The position numbers and the translations under genes were made by a program. From NCBI GenBank assembly GCA_037446115.1, contig JBBIJF010000018.1:30150-94149 (forward strand): a stretch of 64,000 nt of DNA. Direction: 5' to 3'. Positions 1-8,726 of the stretch are shown here, in pieces. Origin of the DNA: JANWXD01 sp037446115 (GTDB lineage: Bacteria; Acidobacteriota; Terriglobia; Bryobacterales; Bryobacteraceae). How positions within the stretch are numbered: position 1 is the first letter of the stretch; the number at the start of each line of letters is the position of its first letter. The notes beneath the pieces were generated by a model. The model worked only from the letters and a program-made list of their open reading frames with translations. It was not told where the DNA came from and did no database searches.

Positions 1-1090
1 TGAACGGGCTGATGTCTATGATGCCGTCCACACCTTTTCTGGCCAGGTAGACGACCTTGCCGACGTTCAGCACCATCTCGCCCATGGCTCCGTCGGAGGG
101 CAGGTACGGCCGCGCGCACTCGAGGATCTCGTAGATATCCGGCTCCTCATAGCCGGCAAAATCTTCGCGAAACGGTTCGAGCAGGGCGCGCTCGTCCCGG
201 TGCTGGATCTTCCAGCGAATCCAGGCTGCGAGGGCCTCCCGAGAGAAGCGCCTTCCGGCGAGCTTCAGTTTGCGGAAGCGCTCGGCGCTCGTGTACCAGA
301 TCCATTCACTGATGTCGGAGAGCCACGCTTCGGCGCCGTAGCCCTCCAGCCGCCGCACCAGGTCCTCGTTGGAGAACGTGTGGAGGCGGCAGAAGATCTC
401 GCCGACGACGCCGATCAGGGGCGTGGAAGGATCGCGACTGACGGGAATGGCGCGGAAGCGGTCGCGGCAGCGGATCAGGGCCGAGCGGATGGCGCGGAGC
501 TGCGGGGACGGATCCAGCGGGCCGGCTTCGATGGCCGCGCAGAGATGGTCGAGGCATTCCTCGTACACGGCCTCGGTTTCGCCCTTGTTCCGCTCATAGG
601 GACGGTACCGGAGGAGGAGTTTTTGCAGGATGTCGGCCGCCACGAGGGCGCGCCAGCCGGTACGCACGAAGGGCCGTGCCAGCTCGCCCAGCCCTTCGTA
701 GGCGTTGTCGCTCGAGGGGGAGATCACTTCCGTTGCGGAGTATCCGCCGAGGGCGAGCACACGGCGGAGGTAGGGGGCGTACTGGCCGAAGCGGCACGGT
801 CCGTCGGCCGTGGGCATGAACAGCACCACGCGCGCAGGATCCGTGCCGGGCGTTTCGAGCAGCTTCATGAAATCGCCCACGGTCACCTTGGCCGGATAGC
901 ATTCGTCGCCCGAGGTGTAACGAGCTCCGAGTTCGCGGGTGCGCTCGTCGGAGGGCGGCAGGATGTCGGCGTCAATGCCGACGGCCCGGAAGGCGGAAGC
1001 GAACGCCCGCGCGCTGCCGTAGGCCATTGGGGGGATATAGACCGTCTTGCCGCGCCAAGGGTTGCCTGCGGCGGGGCGCGCCGTGCTCAC
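1..1090 (-). CDS. 2-hydroxyacyl-CoA dehydratase D-component-like protein (3' end outside window)
   Basis: Starts with GTG inside the stop of the upstream activase gene (GTGA overlap), so the two are translationally coupled; the reading frame stays open to the window edge, giving 363 visible residues. The protein has conserved-looking cysteines in GDECYPAK and DGPCRFGQ, as expected for a protein of the HgdB / 2-hydroxyacyl-CoA dehydratase type that holds an Fe-S cluster. In many bacteria this domain is fused to the C-terminus of the large double activase; here it is a separate polypeptide. The partner next door should load it with low-potential electrons at the cost of ATP. The substrate cannot be told from sequence; relatives include dehydratases and the double-cubane cluster proteins, so a redox role on a small molecule is also possible. 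Confidence 0.75.
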   Translation of the reverse strand, partial: MSTARPAAGNPWRGKTVYIPPMAYGSARAFASAFRAVGIDADILPPSDERTRELGARYTSGDECYPAKVTVGDFMKLLETPGTDPARVVLFMPTADGPCRFGQYAPYLRRVLALGGYSATEVISPSSDNAYEGLGELARPFVRTGWRALVAADILQKLLLRYRPYERNKGETEAVYEECLDHLCAAIEAGPLDPSPQLRAIRSALIRCRDRFRAIPVSRDPSTPLIGVVGEIFCRLHTFSNEDLVRRLEGYGAEAWLSDISEWIWYTSAERFRKLKLAGRRFSREALAAWIRWKIQHRDERALLEPFREDFAGYEEPDIYEILECARPYLPSDGAMGEMVLNVGKVVYLARKGVDGIIDISPF

Positions 1091-4000
1091 TGCGGCCTCC
1101 CTGCCATATGAGCCGCGGCGGCGGCCCGGTAGCAGCGCAGGATCCCCTTGCTGTCCAGGTAAGCCTCACAACGCGTCATGTAGCCGGCATCGTTGCCGTG
1201 TCCGTCGAATTGCAGGACCAGATAGGGTGAACCTGCGGCTTCGCGCGTGAAGTGTTTGATATAGGAGTCGGGCCCGCACTTGAAGTTGGAGATGTAGATC
1301 AGATGCAGGTTGGGATGCGAGGCGGCCAGGCGCGCCGCGGCCAGGATCTTGCGGCCCGAGGTCCAGTACATGTTCGGATGCAGGTCGCTTACCGGCTCCC
1401 GGCCCGTGACCAGGAAGTCTATGGGGATCACGTTGGCCCCGTAGCGGTGGCGCAGTTTGCGGGGAACGTCGCAGTTGACGTTGCGATCGTAAATGTTGTA
1501 GCCCCGGCCCACGAGGATCAGCCCCGGCTCGCCCCAGCGTTCGAGCTCGGCGAGGGCGCGCCGGCCGGCTTCGAGCAGCCGTTGCTGAAACTCGCGCTGC
1601 ACGGCGTAGGCCGCATCCGCCGCACGGTCGCTGGCGCGGCGCGAGACGCCCAGCCGCCGCACGGTCTCGGCGAGGCTCTTTTTGACGTGTTCGCGCCCGA
1701 GCTGGAAGTGCAGCGTCGGGATCAGGAACCTGTGCGCGTGGGTCTCCAGCCCGGGTGCGCTTCGCAGCACGAACGGCAGTGTCTGATTCCAGGGGCAGAA
1801 GTGGGCGATCCGGTCGTCCTCGGATTCGGCATCGAGCATGTTCGGCACCAGGATATAGTCCACGCCCGCCTCGGCCAGTGCGGCCACGTGGCCGTGGGCG
1901 ATCTGGACGGGGTAACAAGGCTGCGCCAGCGCCAGCTCGACGCCGCGGGCGGCGATGGTCGGGTCCGTGGGAGGCGAAAGCACGACCTCGCAGCCGAGCT
2001 CGGTGAAGTAGCGGTGCCAGAAGGGATACCGGTCGAAAGTGGACATGGCGCGCGGGATTCCGATGCGCGGCCCGGCGGCGGCCCGCTCCGCAGTCAAGGC
2101 GGCGAGGAGCTTTTCGCGGAAGTCGAGGAGGTCTTCGATGACCGGCTTGCGGCCGGTGGCCGAGGGCTTGCGGAAGCGGTCCGAGCATTTGTCGCCCCAG
2201 TAGCTTTTCCGGCCTTCGACGTTGAACTCTTTGATGTCGCAGTAGTTGGAGCAGGCCTTGCAGACGAAGTCGCGGGTGGTGATCTTCAGGCGCGACAGAT
2301 CGTAGCCGCGGAACCGGGTGGGTGCGCCGGTGGCGAGCCACCACTGGCGGGCGATGAGGGCCATACCGAGGGCTCCCATCACGCCGTTGTAGGGGGGCAC
2401 GATGATCTTTTTCCCCAGCAGGCCGGCGAAGGCGGCGGCGACGGCGTCGTTATAGGCCGTGCCGCCCTGGAAGTAGATCACGTTGCCGATGCGCCGCCCG
2501 CGGACGACGCGGTTGAGGTAGTTGAGGGCGATGGAGTAGGCCAGACCCGCCAGCAGGTTGGGCACGGTCTCGCCTTTGTGCAGCCAGCCGGTCACATCGC
2601 GTTCCATGAAGACGGTGCAGCGTTCGCCGAGGCGGGTGGGCGCCGGGGCTGCGAGGGCCAGCCGGGCGAATTCGCCTTTGATGCTGACGCCGAGTTTCTC
2701 GGCCTGCTCTTCGAGGAAAGAGCCGGTGCCGGCGGCGCAGGCCTCGTTCATGGCGAAATCCACGACGACGCCGTTTTCGATGGCGATGAACTTGGAGTCC
2801 TGGCCGCCGATTTCGAAGATAGTATCCACCATCTCGGTGCCGAGCGTGGTGCTGACGTGCATGGCGCCGGTCTTGTGGGCGGTGATTTCGTCGTTGACCA
2901 CGTCGGCGCCGACCAGTTCGGCGATGAGCTCGCGTCCGGAACCGGTGGTGCCCACGCCGCGGATGTCGAGCCGCCGGCCCCAGCGCTGCTCCACCTCGCG
3001 GAGGCCCTGCCGCACGGCCTCCACGGGCCGGCCTGCCGTGCGCAGATAGACGTCGTGGATGACGCGGCCGAATTCGTCCATGGCGACCACGTTGGTCGAG
3101 ACGGAGCCGATGTCGAGGCCGAGGAAGGCGGGAATGGGACTCTCGCCGGGCGGGGCGGTGTAGGGCAGCACGCGATCGCGCAGCAGCACCACGTTGTCCA
3201 TCGACAGCGGGACGGTGTCGCGGGGCCGGGCCTCGGCTTCATGCTGGTTGAGGCGGTGGATATCGCGGAAGGAGCGCTTGCGGCGCTCGGCGGCTTCGAG
3301 CATGGCGGTGCCGATGGCCCCGCACCAGGCGTAAAGATCGGGAACGAACAACTGGCCGGCGGAGAGCCCGAAGGCCTCGCGCAAGGCCTGGACGACGCCG
3401 CGGTTCTGCGAGACGGCGCCGATCAGGGCCACGGGCGGGACCACGGGCCGGCCCTTGACGATGCTCGCCTTGTAATTACGCGCCACGGCGTCGCAGAGGC
3501 CGCGGAGGATCTCGGCGGGCGTGTAGCCCTTTTGCTGGGCGTGGATCATGTCGGACTTGGCGAACACCGAGCAGCGTCCTGCGATGCGGGCGGCGCAGCG
3601 GGCGGTGGCCACCACGGCGCCCACCTCCTCGACGGCGTAGTCCATCCGGAGCGCCTGCTGGTCGAGGAAGGAGCCGGTGCCTGCCGCGCACTCACCGCTA
3701 CGGTCGTAGTCCACGATGCCGCACTCTCCGGTTTCGGATTGCGGCTCCAGGCGGATGTACTTGGAGCTTTCGCCGCCGATTTCAAAGATGGTTCGCACCT
3801 GGGGATAAAAGGCGGAGAACATCCGGGCGACGGCCTTGAACTCGTTTTCGAAGTAAATGCCGAGGATGCGGGCGATGGTGCGGCTCCCCGAGCCGGTCAC
3901 GCGAATGCCTTCGATCTGCCGTTCGGGGATCTTGTCGTAGAACTGCTGGAGGAGGTTAAAGGCGGCCTCGATGGGGCTGCCGGTAATGCGCCGGTAAGCG

Positions 4001-4185
4001 GAGATGACCAAGGGGAGGCCGTTCCATTCCAGCAGGCGGAAGGGAGCGCCTTCGCCGGCGAGGCTGCCGAGCGTGACACGGTCCTCGGGGCCGCCCAAAG
4101 CAGCCAGCTTCAGGCTGATGGCGCCGATATCCAGGCCGATGTTGATCGCCATGGCGGCGGGTGCGGGCGATTCCGGGAATATCAT
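1087..4185 (-). CDS. Double-domain BadF/HgdC-type activase (2-hydroxyacyl-CoA dehydratase activator family)
   Basis: About 1032 residues with two ASKHA ATPase domains, near residues 14-300 and 354-615, then a C-terminal activase-associated region. Each ATPase domain carries a CAAGTGSF motif (Cys166, Cys483) followed by GRCSVF or GERCTVF (Cys205, Cys523), the pairs that in HgdC-type activases bind a [4Fe-4S] cluster at the dimer interface; FEIGGESSK and FEIGGQDSK are also duplicated, so one chain may form the pseudo-dimer. A further cysteine group (642, 645, 649, 667) follows. The expected role is ATP-driven electron transfer to the protein encoded just downstream. The start is uncertain: a second ATG at 4152 sits right before the first domain and neither has a clear ribosome site. 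Function of this long class is not established. Confidence 0.82.
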   Translation of the reverse strand: MIFPESPAPAAMAINIGLDIGAISLKLAALGGPEDRVTLGSLAGEGAPFRLLEWNGLPLVISAYRRITGSPIEAAFNLLQQFYDKIPERQIEGIRVTGSGSRTIARILGIYFENEFKAVARMFSAFYPQVRTIFEIGGESSKYIRLEPQSETGECGIVDYDRSGECAAGTGSFLDQQALRMDYAVEEVGAVVATARCAARIAGRCSVFAKSDMIHAQQKGYTPAEILRGLCDAVARNYKASIVKGRPVVPPVALIGAVSQNRGVVQALREAFGLSAGQLFVPDLYAWCGAIGTAMLEAAERRKRSFRDIHRLNQHEAEARPRDTVPLSMDNVVLLRDRVLPYTAPPGESPIPAFLGLDIGSVSTNVVAMDEFGRVIHDVYLRTAGRPVEAVRQGLREVEQRWGRRLDIRGVGTTGSGRELIAELVGADVVNDEITAHKTGAMHVSTTLGTEMVDTIFEIGGQDSKFIAIENGVVVDFAMNEACAAGTGSFLEEQAEKLGVSIKGEFARLALAAPAPTRLGERCTVFMERDVTGWLHKGETVPNLLAGLAYSIALNYLNRVVRGRRIGNVIYFQGGTAYNDAVAAAFAGLLGKKIIVPPYNGVMGALGMALIARQWWLATGAPTRFRGYDLSRLKITTRDFVCKACSNYCDIKEFNVEGRKSYWGDKCSDRFRKPSATGRKPVIEDLLDFREKLLAALTAERAAAGPRIGIPRAMSTFDRYPFWHRYFTELGCEVVLSPPTDPTIAARGVELALAQPCYPVQIAHGHVAALAEAGVDYILVPNMLDAESEDDRIAHFCPWNQTLPFVLRSAPGLETHAHRFLIPTLHFQLGREHVKKSLAETVRRLGVSRRASDRAADAAYAVQREFQQRLLEAGRRALAELERWGEPGLILVGRGYNIYDRNVNCDVPRKLRHRYGANVIPIDFLVTGREPVSDLHPNMYWTSGRKILAAARLAASHPNLHLIYISNFKCGPDSYIKHFTREAAGSPYLVLQFDGHGNDAGYMTRCEAYLDSKGILRCYRAAAAAHMAGRPQ

Positions 4186-4298
4186 ACCCCAAAGTCTTTT
4201 AAGATCCGCCGGTTCAGCGGCGAACGGCTGCCGCCGGAGGCCGGACGGCGCCCCTCGGGCGGTGAACGGGAAGGCGCCGGGCTGCTAGACTGAAAACC

Positions 4299-5393
4299 AT
4301 GACACGGCCGGTCACTGTCGGGTCAGGGTTCCTGCTCGTGGTGTGTTGGGTGCTCGCGCCGGCGGGCGCGCAGCAGGATGCCTGGCTTTCCAACCGCGAG
4401 GTCTTCGCGCTGCTGGACCGCGCCGTGGCGCTGATGGATTCCACGCGGGTGGCGGCTCCGGAGCTGGGCCGGGCCGGCGCGCCGCTCGCCGAGAATGCCC
4501 GCCAGGTTCTGGCGACGATGCGGGAGACCCCGGGGGCCGTGCAAGATGCGGTGCTGACCTATCGCTTTCTGCACAACCTGCGCGCCTATCTGGCGGTGGC
4601 CGAGGTCGCACCGAAGCCGTTTCCCCTGCCGGAAGAGGCGCGCCGGCAGTTTGTGGAGCTTCGCGAGGCGGCCGAGCGTCTGGAAGCCCATTTCCAGGCG
4701 CTGCTCGCGCGCAAGGAGGCCCAGTTGCGGAACCCGGATCGCGATAACCTGCGGCGATATGCCGAGGCGAACGCGAAGCTGGGGCCGCCGGCGCCGGGCA
4801 GGCCGCGGGTGGTGTTTCTGGGCGACTCCATCACCGACGGCTGGCGGCTGCAGGAATACTTCCCGGATCGCGACTTCGTCAATCGCGGCATCAGCGGCCA
4901 GATCACCGGGGAGATGCTGGGGCGCATGAAGGCGGACGTGATTGACCTCAAGCCGGAGGCGGTGGTGGTGCTGGCCGGCACCAATGACATCGCCCGCGGC
5001 GTTCCACTGCCGGTGATTCAGAACAACCTGACGATGATCGCCGATCTGGCGCAAGCCCACGGGATCAAGCCGCTGTTTGCCTCCCTGCTGCCGGTGAGCG
5101 ATTACCACAAGGACGCCAATCCGCAGTATGAACAGACCCGGCGCCGCCCGCCGGAGACGATCCGAGCTCTCAACCAGTGGCTGGAGCGCTTTTGCCGGGA
5201 GCGGAATTTCGTCTATGTGGACTATCACTCGAAGATGGCGGATGCGGCGGGGATGCTGGAAGCCAGCCTTTCCGATGACGGTTTGCACCCGAACGCCAAA
5301 GGGTACCGGGTCATGGCGCCGATCGTTCTGGAAGCCATCGAGCGGGCGCTGAAACCGGTCCGCCCGGCCAAGAAGGGGCGCGCCCGGGGCTGA
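4299..5393 (+). CDS. Secreted SGNH/GDSL-type hydrolase
   Basis: 364 residues beginning with a Sec signal peptide (hydrophobic stretch about residues 8-22, ending AGAQQ). Residues 30-165 are a helical region of unknown role; the SGNH hydrolase domain follows with GDSITDGW (nucleophile Ser177), NRGISG (oxyanion glycine), GTND (Asn229) and DDGLHPN (Asp327, His330), so the catalytic set is complete. Such enzymes deacylate or deacetylate sugars or lipids, most often acetyl esters on polysaccharides, in the periplasm or outside the cell. The gene stands alone, divergent from the activase operon and convergent with the helicase, so context does not name a substrate. The call of hydrolase is firm; the exact ester is unknown. 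Confidence 0.85.
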   Translation: MTRPVTVGSGFLLVVCWVLAPAGAQQDAWLSNREVFALLDRAVALMDSTRVAAPELGRAGAPLAENARQVLATMRETPGAVQDAVLTYRFLHNLRAYLAVAEVAPKPFPLPEEARRQFVELREAAERLEAHFQALLARKEAQLRNPDRDNLRRYAEANAKLGPPAPGRPRVVFLGDSITDGWRLQEYFPDRDFVNRGISGQITGEMLGRMKADVIDLKPEAVVVLAGTNDIARGVPLPVIQNNLTMIADLAQAHGIKPLFASLLPVSDYHKDANPQYEQTRRRPPETIRALNQWLERFCRERNFVYVDYHSKMADAAGMLEASLSDDGLHPNAKGYRVMAPIVLEAIERALKPVRPAKKGRARG

Positions 5394-5435
5394 GGCGCGG
5401 GGGAGTCGCCGGCGGCGCCACGTCGCGGACCCGCC

Positions 5436-7214
5436 TCAATCCGGGCGGTATTCGGCCGGCAGCGGGCCGCCCTCGACCAGCCGGGCTTTCAGTTCGCGGG
5501 CGTGCGAGCACTGTCCGCGGTACTGGAAGCCCGGGCAGCTGCAAGTGACATCGCCCGTGGCGTCGCACTCGAGCAGATACGAAACGTCCGGCCGCGAGTT
5601 GCTGGCGATACGCCAGCGGCGGGCGTGCCGGCCCGCCAGGACCTGCGCCAGCAGGCGGATCGCTTGCTCCAGCCCCTCGGCGGGCAGCTCTGTGTGGGGG
5701 CGGTCGGAGAACGCCGTGTCGGCCGTGAACGTGTCCGCCGCCTCGCGCAGCAGGCGGGCCGCGTCTTCCGGGGTCAGCTCGCGGTGCGTCAGGTCGGCGA
5801 GATTTGGGGAAATACGCGCCAGGGCCTGTTCCAACTCGGTCAGGACATCCCGCGTGGCCGCTTCCAGCGCCTCGCCTTCCACGACGGCCTGGACGAGCGC
5901 CATTTTGACGCGCAGCACCTGCGCCACGAAGTCGTCCAAGGTGCCCGGCGCCGTCACGTAGGTCACATTCAGTGTGGCTGTCTGGCCGATGCGGTAGGCG
6001 CGATCCTCGGCCTGCCAGTGGTTGGCGGGCACCCAGTCGAGATCGTTGAAAACGACCTGGCGGGCGGCCGTGAGGTTCAGCCCCACGCCGCCGGCCAGGA
6101 TGTTGGCGACGCAGACCCGGACGCGGTCCTCGTTTTGGAAGCGATCCACCAGCTGCTGCCGCCGCCGCGCCGGCGTGGCGCCGGTGAGCACCACGGCCTG
6201 CGGGCCCAGTTTGCCGGCGATCGTGCGTATGGGCTCGTCGAAACAGGAGAACACCAGCACCTTCTCGCCCTGCTGCACAGCACCTTGCACGAAGTCCAGC
6301 GTGCTGGCGGTCTTGGCCACGGCCAGCTGACGGCGAGCCCGGCTGAGTTGGGCGAGGAGGCGCAGCCGGTCCTTGCTCTGGTGCGCGGCCGAGGCCTCAC
6401 CGCGCAGGTTGGCCAGCAGGAGCCCCACCACGCGCGCCATTTCGGCGGCTCCGATGCCGGGCCGCACCTCCACCGGCAGCCACTGCCGCAGCTTCGGCGG
6501 CAGCGCCAGCACCTGGTCTTTGCTCCGCCTGAGCATGACGCCGTGCAGCTGTACGGCCAGCTCATCGAGGTTGGAGGCCCCGTCGGTGACCCAGCCGTAG
6601 CCGTTGTGGCGGGCGTCGCAGTAGCGCTTGGCGAAGGCGAGGAAGCTCCGGCCCAGCGGGTGGCCGACCAGTTGCAGCAGCGGGAACAGGTCGCGTGGGC
6701 GGTTGGTGAGCGGTGTGCCGGTAAGCGCGTACACGGCCGCGTCAGGCGGGGCAGCCTCGACCAGCAGCCGCGCCATGCGACTGCGGATGCTCGTGTGGTT
6801 CTTCAGATAATGCGCCTCGTCGAAGATGAGCGCCTGCCAGGGGACGCGGGCGAGTTCGTGGACGTAGCGGGACAGCAGGTCGTAGTTGATCACCGTCCAG
6901 ATGCCTTCGGCCGCGCGCAGCGGCTGACCTCCCTGAAGGATCTCGACGCGTGCCCCGGGCTCGACCGTGCGGATCTCACGCGCCCAGTTGAGCTTCACCG
7001 AGGCGGGGCAGACGACCAGCCACGGGCCGCGCGACGCCACATGGCGTGCCGCCAGGATTGACTGCCGCGTCTTGCCGAGGCCCATATCATCAGCCAGAAT
7101 CGCGCGGCGCCGGCCGAGGAGGAAGGCGATGCCTTCCACTTGGTGGGGGAAAAGACCGGCGGCGAGCTGGCGGGCCTGTTCGAGTGCCGGAGAATGTTGA
7201 GCCGTCACAGCCAT
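5436..7214 (-). CDS. SNF2-family DEAH helicase with C-terminal SWIM zinc finger
   Basis: 592 residues from the ATG at 7214, chosen because GGGAG lies 7 bases upstream; an in-frame GTG at 7265 would add 17 residues. The protein has a SNF2 ATPase core: ADDMGLGKT (Walker A), DEAHYLKN (motif II) and QAEDRAYRIGQT (motif VI). The C-terminal 40 residues form a SWIM zinc finger with the CxC...CxH pattern in CSCPGF and CSHARE. Bacterial proteins of this build are DNA translocases or nucleoprotein remodellers, often near phage-defence or repair genes, but neither is visible here. The unusually compact size means there are few accessory domains. The family call is strong; the cellular task is unknown. 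Confidence 0.88.
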   Translation of the reverse strand: MAVTAQHSPALEQARQLAAGLFPHQVEGIAFLLGRRRAILADDMGLGKTRQSILAARHVASRGPWLVVCPASVKLNWAREIRTVEPGARVEILQGGQPLRAAEGIWTVINYDLLSRYVHELARVPWQALIFDEAHYLKNHTSIRSRMARLLVEAAPPDAAVYALTGTPLTNRPRDLFPLLQLVGHPLGRSFLAFAKRYCDARHNGYGWVTDGASNLDELAVQLHGVMLRRSKDQVLALPPKLRQWLPVEVRPGIGAAEMARVVGLLLANLRGEASAAHQSKDRLRLLAQLSRARRQLAVAKTASTLDFVQGAVQQGEKVLVFSCFDEPIRTIAGKLGPQAVVLTGATPARRRQQLVDRFQNEDRVRVCVANILAGGVGLNLTAARQVVFNDLDWVPANHWQAEDRAYRIGQTATLNVTYVTAPGTLDDFVAQVLRVKMALVQAVVEGEALEAATRDVLTELEQALARISPNLADLTHRELTPEDAARLLREAADTFTADTAFSDRPHTELPAEGLEQAIRLLAQVLAGRHARRWRIASNSRPDVSYLLECDATGDVTCSCPGFQYRGQCSHARELKARLVEGGPLPAEYRPD

Positions 7215-7367
7215 AGGGATGCTCCCAGGGTTGTCCACACCAGTATGCTCAGCTGAGTGGCTCACTGGATGAGCCTGTCGCGGTTGGCTCCTCAGCCGGA
7301 AGGTGGGGTCCCGGCCCGGGGTGGGGCCTCGTTCACACCAACCATGGGTTCAGTCGGAAACCCGTTT

Positions 7368-8726
7368 TTACTCAAGGCCGAACTCGCGCAGTTTGTCATA
7401 GAGCAAGCGGCGGTTGATCTTGAGGAGCTCCGCCGCCCGTGTCCGGTTGCCGCCGCTCGCCTGGAGCGCGCGCACGATCATCGAGCGCTCCAGTTTCCGT
7501 ACGGCTTCGTGCATGCCTTCGTCGAGAGGAATGGTCGAAAACGGATCGGCGGAGCGCAGGCCTGCCCCTTCTTCGACGTGCTCGGGGAGGATCAAACCGC
7601 CGCGGCTCAACACGAGCGCCCGTTCCAGGCAGTGCTCGAGTTCCCGGACATTGCCGGGCCAGGAACGGGCGCGCAAGGCGGTCAAAGCCTCGGGGGCGAG
7701 GGCCGGAAGGGGCAGCTTCAAGCGGGCGGCACAGCGCCGCAGGAGGAACTCGGCCAGCTCCGGCAGGTCTTCCATGCGTTCGCGCAGCGGCGGGACCCGG
7801 AGGATGACCACCTTGAGCCGGTAATAGAGGTCTTCGCGGAAGCGCCCCTCGCCGACGGCCCGTTCCAGGTCCTGATGGGTGGCCGCCAGCACCCGCACAT
7901 CCAGAGGAATGGGGGTGTTCGATCCGAGCCGCTCAATCGTGTGATCCTGTAGCACCCTCAGGAGCTTGGCCTGCGTGGCGGGGCTGAGTTCGCCGATCTC
8001 GTCGAGGAAGATGGTTCCGCCGTTGGCGAATTCGAACTTGCCGATGCGCCGCTGCAGGGCGCCGGTGAACGCTCCCCGCTCGTAGCCGAACAGCTCTGCC
8101 TCGAGGAGTGTTTCCGGGATGCCGGCGCAATTGACTTTGACGAGCCTGCGGCCGGCGCGGCGGCTGTGGGCGTGAATGGCTTCGGCCACGAGTTCCTTGC
8201 CGGCGCCGGATTCTCCGAGAATGAGCACCGTGGATTCGGCGGGGGCCACTTGGCCGATGAGCTTGTAGAGGCGCTGCATGGCCGGGGAACGTCCCACCAT
8301 CTCGGCGGGGTGGGAGGCGGCCTCGAGCCGGTAGGCTTCCAGCTCCTCCATGCGGCGCCGGTTTTCGACCGCGCGGGCCAGCTGGATGCGGAGTTCGTCG
8401 AAGTGCACGGGCTTGATGAGGTAGTCGAAGGCGCCGAGCGCCATGGCTTCAATGGCTACGGCGCTTGAGCCGTAGGCGGTCATCACCAGGACCACGGGAG
8501 GCGAGGGTTGCGCCTGCAGCTGCCGCAGTACGTCCAGGCCGTCTTTGCCGGGCAGCCGGATGTCGAGCAGGACGGCGTCGAACGTTCGTTCGGCAAGCAA
8601 CCGTAACGTTTCCTCACCGTCGGCCGCCGTGAGGACCTCGTAGCCTTCGTCCTCGAGCAGCGCGCGCAGCGATTCCCGGGCCTGCGCTTCGTCTTCGGCG
8701 ACGAGTACGGATCCCCTGGGTCTCAT
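7368..8726 (-). CDS. Sigma-54-dependent response regulator (NtrC family)
   Basis: 452 residues in three parts: receiver domain (about 6-120, phospho-acceptor Asp55 in LLDIRLPG), AAA+ domain (about 143-375, Walker A GESGAGKE at 171-178, sigma-54 contact loop GAFTGA at 218-223, Walker B LDEIGE) and a Fis-type helix-turn-helix at the C-terminus (about 415-452). With all motifs intact it should open sigma-54 promoters when phosphorylated. It overlaps the sensor kinase gene by ATGA, so the pair is co-translated. Its targets are not shown by sequence; the nearby TonB receptors and the coiled-coil protein upstream in the same strand order are the obvious local candidates. Confidence 0.93.
   Translation of the reverse strand: MRPRGSVLVAEDEAQARESLRALLEDEGYEVLTAADGEETLRLLAERTFDAVLLDIRLPGKDGLDVLRQLQAQPSPPVVLVMTAYGSSAVAIEAMALGAFDYLIKPVHFDELRIQLARAVENRRRMEELEAYRLEAASHPAEMVGRSPAMQRLYKLIGQVAPAESTVLILGESGAGKELVAEAIHAHSRRAGRRLVKVNCAGIPETLLEAELFGYERGAFTGALQRRIGKFEFANGGTIFLDEIGELSPATQAKLLRVLQDHTIERLGSNTPIPLDVRVLAATHQDLERAVGEGRFREDLYYRLKVVILRVPPLRERMEDLPELAEFLLRRCAARLKLPLPALAPEALTALRARSWPGNVRELEHCLERALVLSRGGLILPEHVEEGAGLRSADPFSTIPLDEGMHEAVRKLERSMIVRALQASGGNRTRAAELLKINRRLLYDKLREFGLE

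Noticed and set aside
1252..4293. A 1013-codon open frame on the plus strand opposite the activase gene
   Set aside because: It is an antisense shadow typical of GC-rich DNA; the minus-strand product has intact, duplicated family motifs while this frame has none.
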